Shown: positions 62,461-64,000 of the stretch, piece after piece | Layout of the letters: each line of letters starts with the position of its first letter | Numbering within the stretch: the first letter of the stretch is position 1 | Origin: Lysobacter sp. M2-1 | GTDB taxonomy: Bacteria > Pseudomonadota > Gammaproteobacteria > Xanthomonadales > Xanthomonadaceae | Direction of reading: 5' to 3' | DNA length: 64,000 nt | Assembly: GCF_022662495.1 (NCBI RefSeq) | Contig: NZ_JAKPBU010000005.1 | Location: 62,001-126,000, forward strand | Translations under genes and position numbers: made by a program | Notes under the pieces: generated by a model | Database searches by the model: none | Told to the model about the DNA's origin: nothing | The model's input: only the letters and a program-made list of their open reading frames with translations

Positions 62461-64000
62461 ATGCATACCTTCTCGTTCTCGACCTCCACGACGATTCGGT
62501 CCCTCTGGATAGCCGGTGCGGTCACTTTGTCTTTGGTGGCGACCTTCGCTCGGCCCGCCCAGGCAGCGACCTGCATTCGCAGTGCTAACGGTTACCAGGC
62601 GATGGTAGATGATTTCAAAGCGTCGATATCAGAGTTACCAAACGATATTCAATCGGAACAGGGCCGCAAGGGCCTGTTCGTCTACCTCCAGACGTGCGGA
62701 AACAGCTGGCTAAGCCAGCTCCCAGAGACAACCAACCTTTTTCCGCAAACGGCTGGCGTAGGAGAAACAAAAAATCTAGCGTGCGGGCTTCAGCCCAGCG
62801 ATACAGTCACGGCGGTCAAGTTACAGCAGTTCGAAAAACGAGGCACTACACATCAGATCGTTGATGGTCAGGGAGCGACGATTAGTTTGACCAACGCACG
62901 AACAATTCCAACACTTCCAGTCAACCTTCACGTTCCTACACATTTCTTCCATGTGCCAAAGACTGCCTTCGGAAACCAACTGCCCGTGTTACTCACCGAA
63001 TACTTTGCCGCGGCGGAGGAAGGGCGTAGAACACCGCCGGTGACGACCAATGGGCATCTAGACATTTACATCGCCCCCGAAGAGGGACTCGCTCAGACGA
63101 CCAAGGATCAAATAAACGGCGACAAGGAAATTTGTCCCATTCGGATGCTAAACAAGGTGAACTACAGTCAATTGTTTGGATCTGCGGGGGTAGGGCGGCA
63201 GTACTTCAGTGCATCGCGAAGCGTATTCATGGACCCAACCACCGCCGGCCAAGGGTCATTGTGGTCTTGGAAGACGTCCCAGACGTTCAACTTCGGAGAA
63301 GCAATCGACGACCGTGGACTCGACATAAAGCAAATGGAGAGAACCGAGTTGCGCAAAACGATAGCCGTCAGTGCGTATGTGAAGGCGCTCCAACTTAGCA
63401 TCAGAGACGATTTCAAAGATTTGTTCCCGAACATGATCTACGATGAGTATGCCTACCTCTTGGAGGAAAGGCAGGTCGGACAAGACAACACGGGCACCCA
63501 CCTCTGTAGCAGGTTCAACACGTGCGGCAAGTTCGAGAATAGAGAAACGCACGGAACGGTGTACCGTGAATACAAGTTCCATGATCGTTCCTGGCTTGTT
63601 CCGGGTTTCGCCGTGAACACCTTCTGGATGGATGTTGTTCCGCAGCTCGCAATCCAGCCGCAAGAGCGGCCGGGACCCATCACGGAACAACAACGGCTGG
63701 TTTTCTTGAGAAAATATGTAGAAGATGCGGCCGAGACATTTGCCAAGATGCACCTTATAACCGGTCTAACTCTCGTAGCCGGCTACCATGGACAGAACGC
63801 GGTATGGGAGCTCACTGCCAAGAATGGTGCAGTTGCCCCGCTCGACGTAGCCTCGTTTGACACCAAGGTTTACCTCCTTGATTTCGGCGACGGCGGCATC
63901 ATAACCGGAACCCGGCAGTCCCTTGTGGCATCCGATTTCATCGGAGAACAAATCGGAAATGTCGAATGGGAAAAATTCACGACGGGCACGAATAGTCGCC
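62461..64000 (+). CDS. Large exported protein, truncated by window end
   Basis: The frame is open from 62461 to the window end (at least 513 codons). An AGGGGA ribosome-binding site stands 6 bases before ATG 62461; another in-frame ATG is at 62371. A signal peptide (LWIAGAVTLSLVATFARPAQA) is followed by a soluble-looking protein with scattered Cys residues and segments such as PTHFFHVPKTAFGN and YAYLLEERQVGQD. I do not recognise a domain. GC is lower than in the left two-thirds of the window. Function unknown. Confidence 0.75.
   Translation, partial: MHTFSFSTSTTIRSLWIAGAVTLSLVATFARPAQAATCIRSANGYQAMVDDFKASISELPNDIQSEQGRKGLFVYLQTCGNSWLSQLPETTNLFPQTAGVGETKNLACGLQPSDTVTAVKLQQFEKRGTTHQIVDGQGATISLTNARTIPTLPVNLHVPTHFFHVPKTAFGNQLPVLLTEYFAAAEEGRRTPPVTTNGHLDIYIAPEEGLAQTTKDQINGDKEICPIRMLNKVNYSQLFGSAGVGRQYFSASRSVFMDPTTAGQGSLWSWKTSQTFNFGEAIDDRGLDIKQMERTELRKTIAVSAYVKALQLSIRDDFKDLFPNMIYDEYAYLLEERQVGQDNTGTHLCSRFNTCGKFENRETHGTVYREYKFHDRSWLVPGFAVNTFWMDVVPQLAIQPQERPGPITEQQRLVFLRKYVEDAAETFAKMHLITGLTLVAGYHGQNAVWELTAKNGAVAPLDVASFDTKVYLLDFGDGGIITGTRQSLVASDFIGEQIGNVEWEKFTTGTNSR

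Overview
The window looks like the chromosome of a high-GC gammaproteobacterium of the Xanthomonadaceae/Lysobacteraceae (Lysobacter, Luteimonas, Xanthomonas or Stenotrophomonas relatives). This rests on the gene repertoire (elongation factor P-like YeiP, liu-type leucine catabolism, IcmF, bactofilin, VCBS-repeat proteins, an XAC0095-like protein) and on dispersed GTAGGAGCGCCGC and GTGGGAGC palindromes between genes. It is an inference from gene content, not a database match. I saw no rRNA, tRNA, CRISPR array, integrase or transposase gene.

Positions 1-23257 are ordinary core genome. They hold a 5'-truncated metallophosphoesterase and then a mostly minus-strand series: two amino-acid permeases, the methionine-salvage genes mtnB-mtnD-mtnC, a DMT exporter and a C13-like peptidase. 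Next come a Nudix hydrolase, a 3 x 147 bp tandem repeat, a HAD phosphatase, and serA divergent from a D-2-hydroxyglutarate-dehydrogenase-like FAD enzyme. These are followed by yeiP, a retropepsin-like protein, an SDR, two GNATs, a PAS-GGDEF-EAL protein and the leucine-catabolic cluster liuC-VOC-liuD-liuE. Positions 23341-25706 carry feoA-feoB-FeoC-like behind a Fur-box-like dyad.

Positions 25707-43229 are also mostly minus strand. They hold a 497 bp nested inverted-repeat element, a zinc-ribbon/bactofilin pair, liuB, two Ala-rich lipoproteins with their own terminators, a thiolase, a NarL-type two-component pair, a Tat-exported carotenoid oxygenase, a DUF2141 protein, a secreted subtilase, isovaleryl-CoA dehydrogenase (liuA), a leucine-dehydrogenase-like enzyme and a phospholipase-D-family protein. 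With liuC/D/E these genes encode nearly the whole route from leucine to acetyl-CoA and acetoacetate; the branched-chain keto-acid dehydrogenase is not in the window. The isobutyryl-CoA mutase IcmF (43434-46991) fits the same branched-acyl-CoA theme.

From 46992 the window becomes accessory. Two tandem VCBS/FG-GAP proteins and a flavin monooxygenase are bracketed by the real icmF 3' end and a diverged second copy of that 3' end (52765-53232). Beyond it lies a lower-GC mosaic: a nucleotidyltransferase-like/DUF262 gene pair, a DUF4062 protein with a small partner, a lipoprotein hydrolase, a gene broken by a GGGGTCAGAG repeat element, an XAC0095-like gene behind a structured leader, an XRE regulator, a decayed gene next to an intact relative, and a large exported protein running off the right edge. 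The NTase-DUF262 and DUF4062 pairs are the best candidates for undescribed, defence-like systems.
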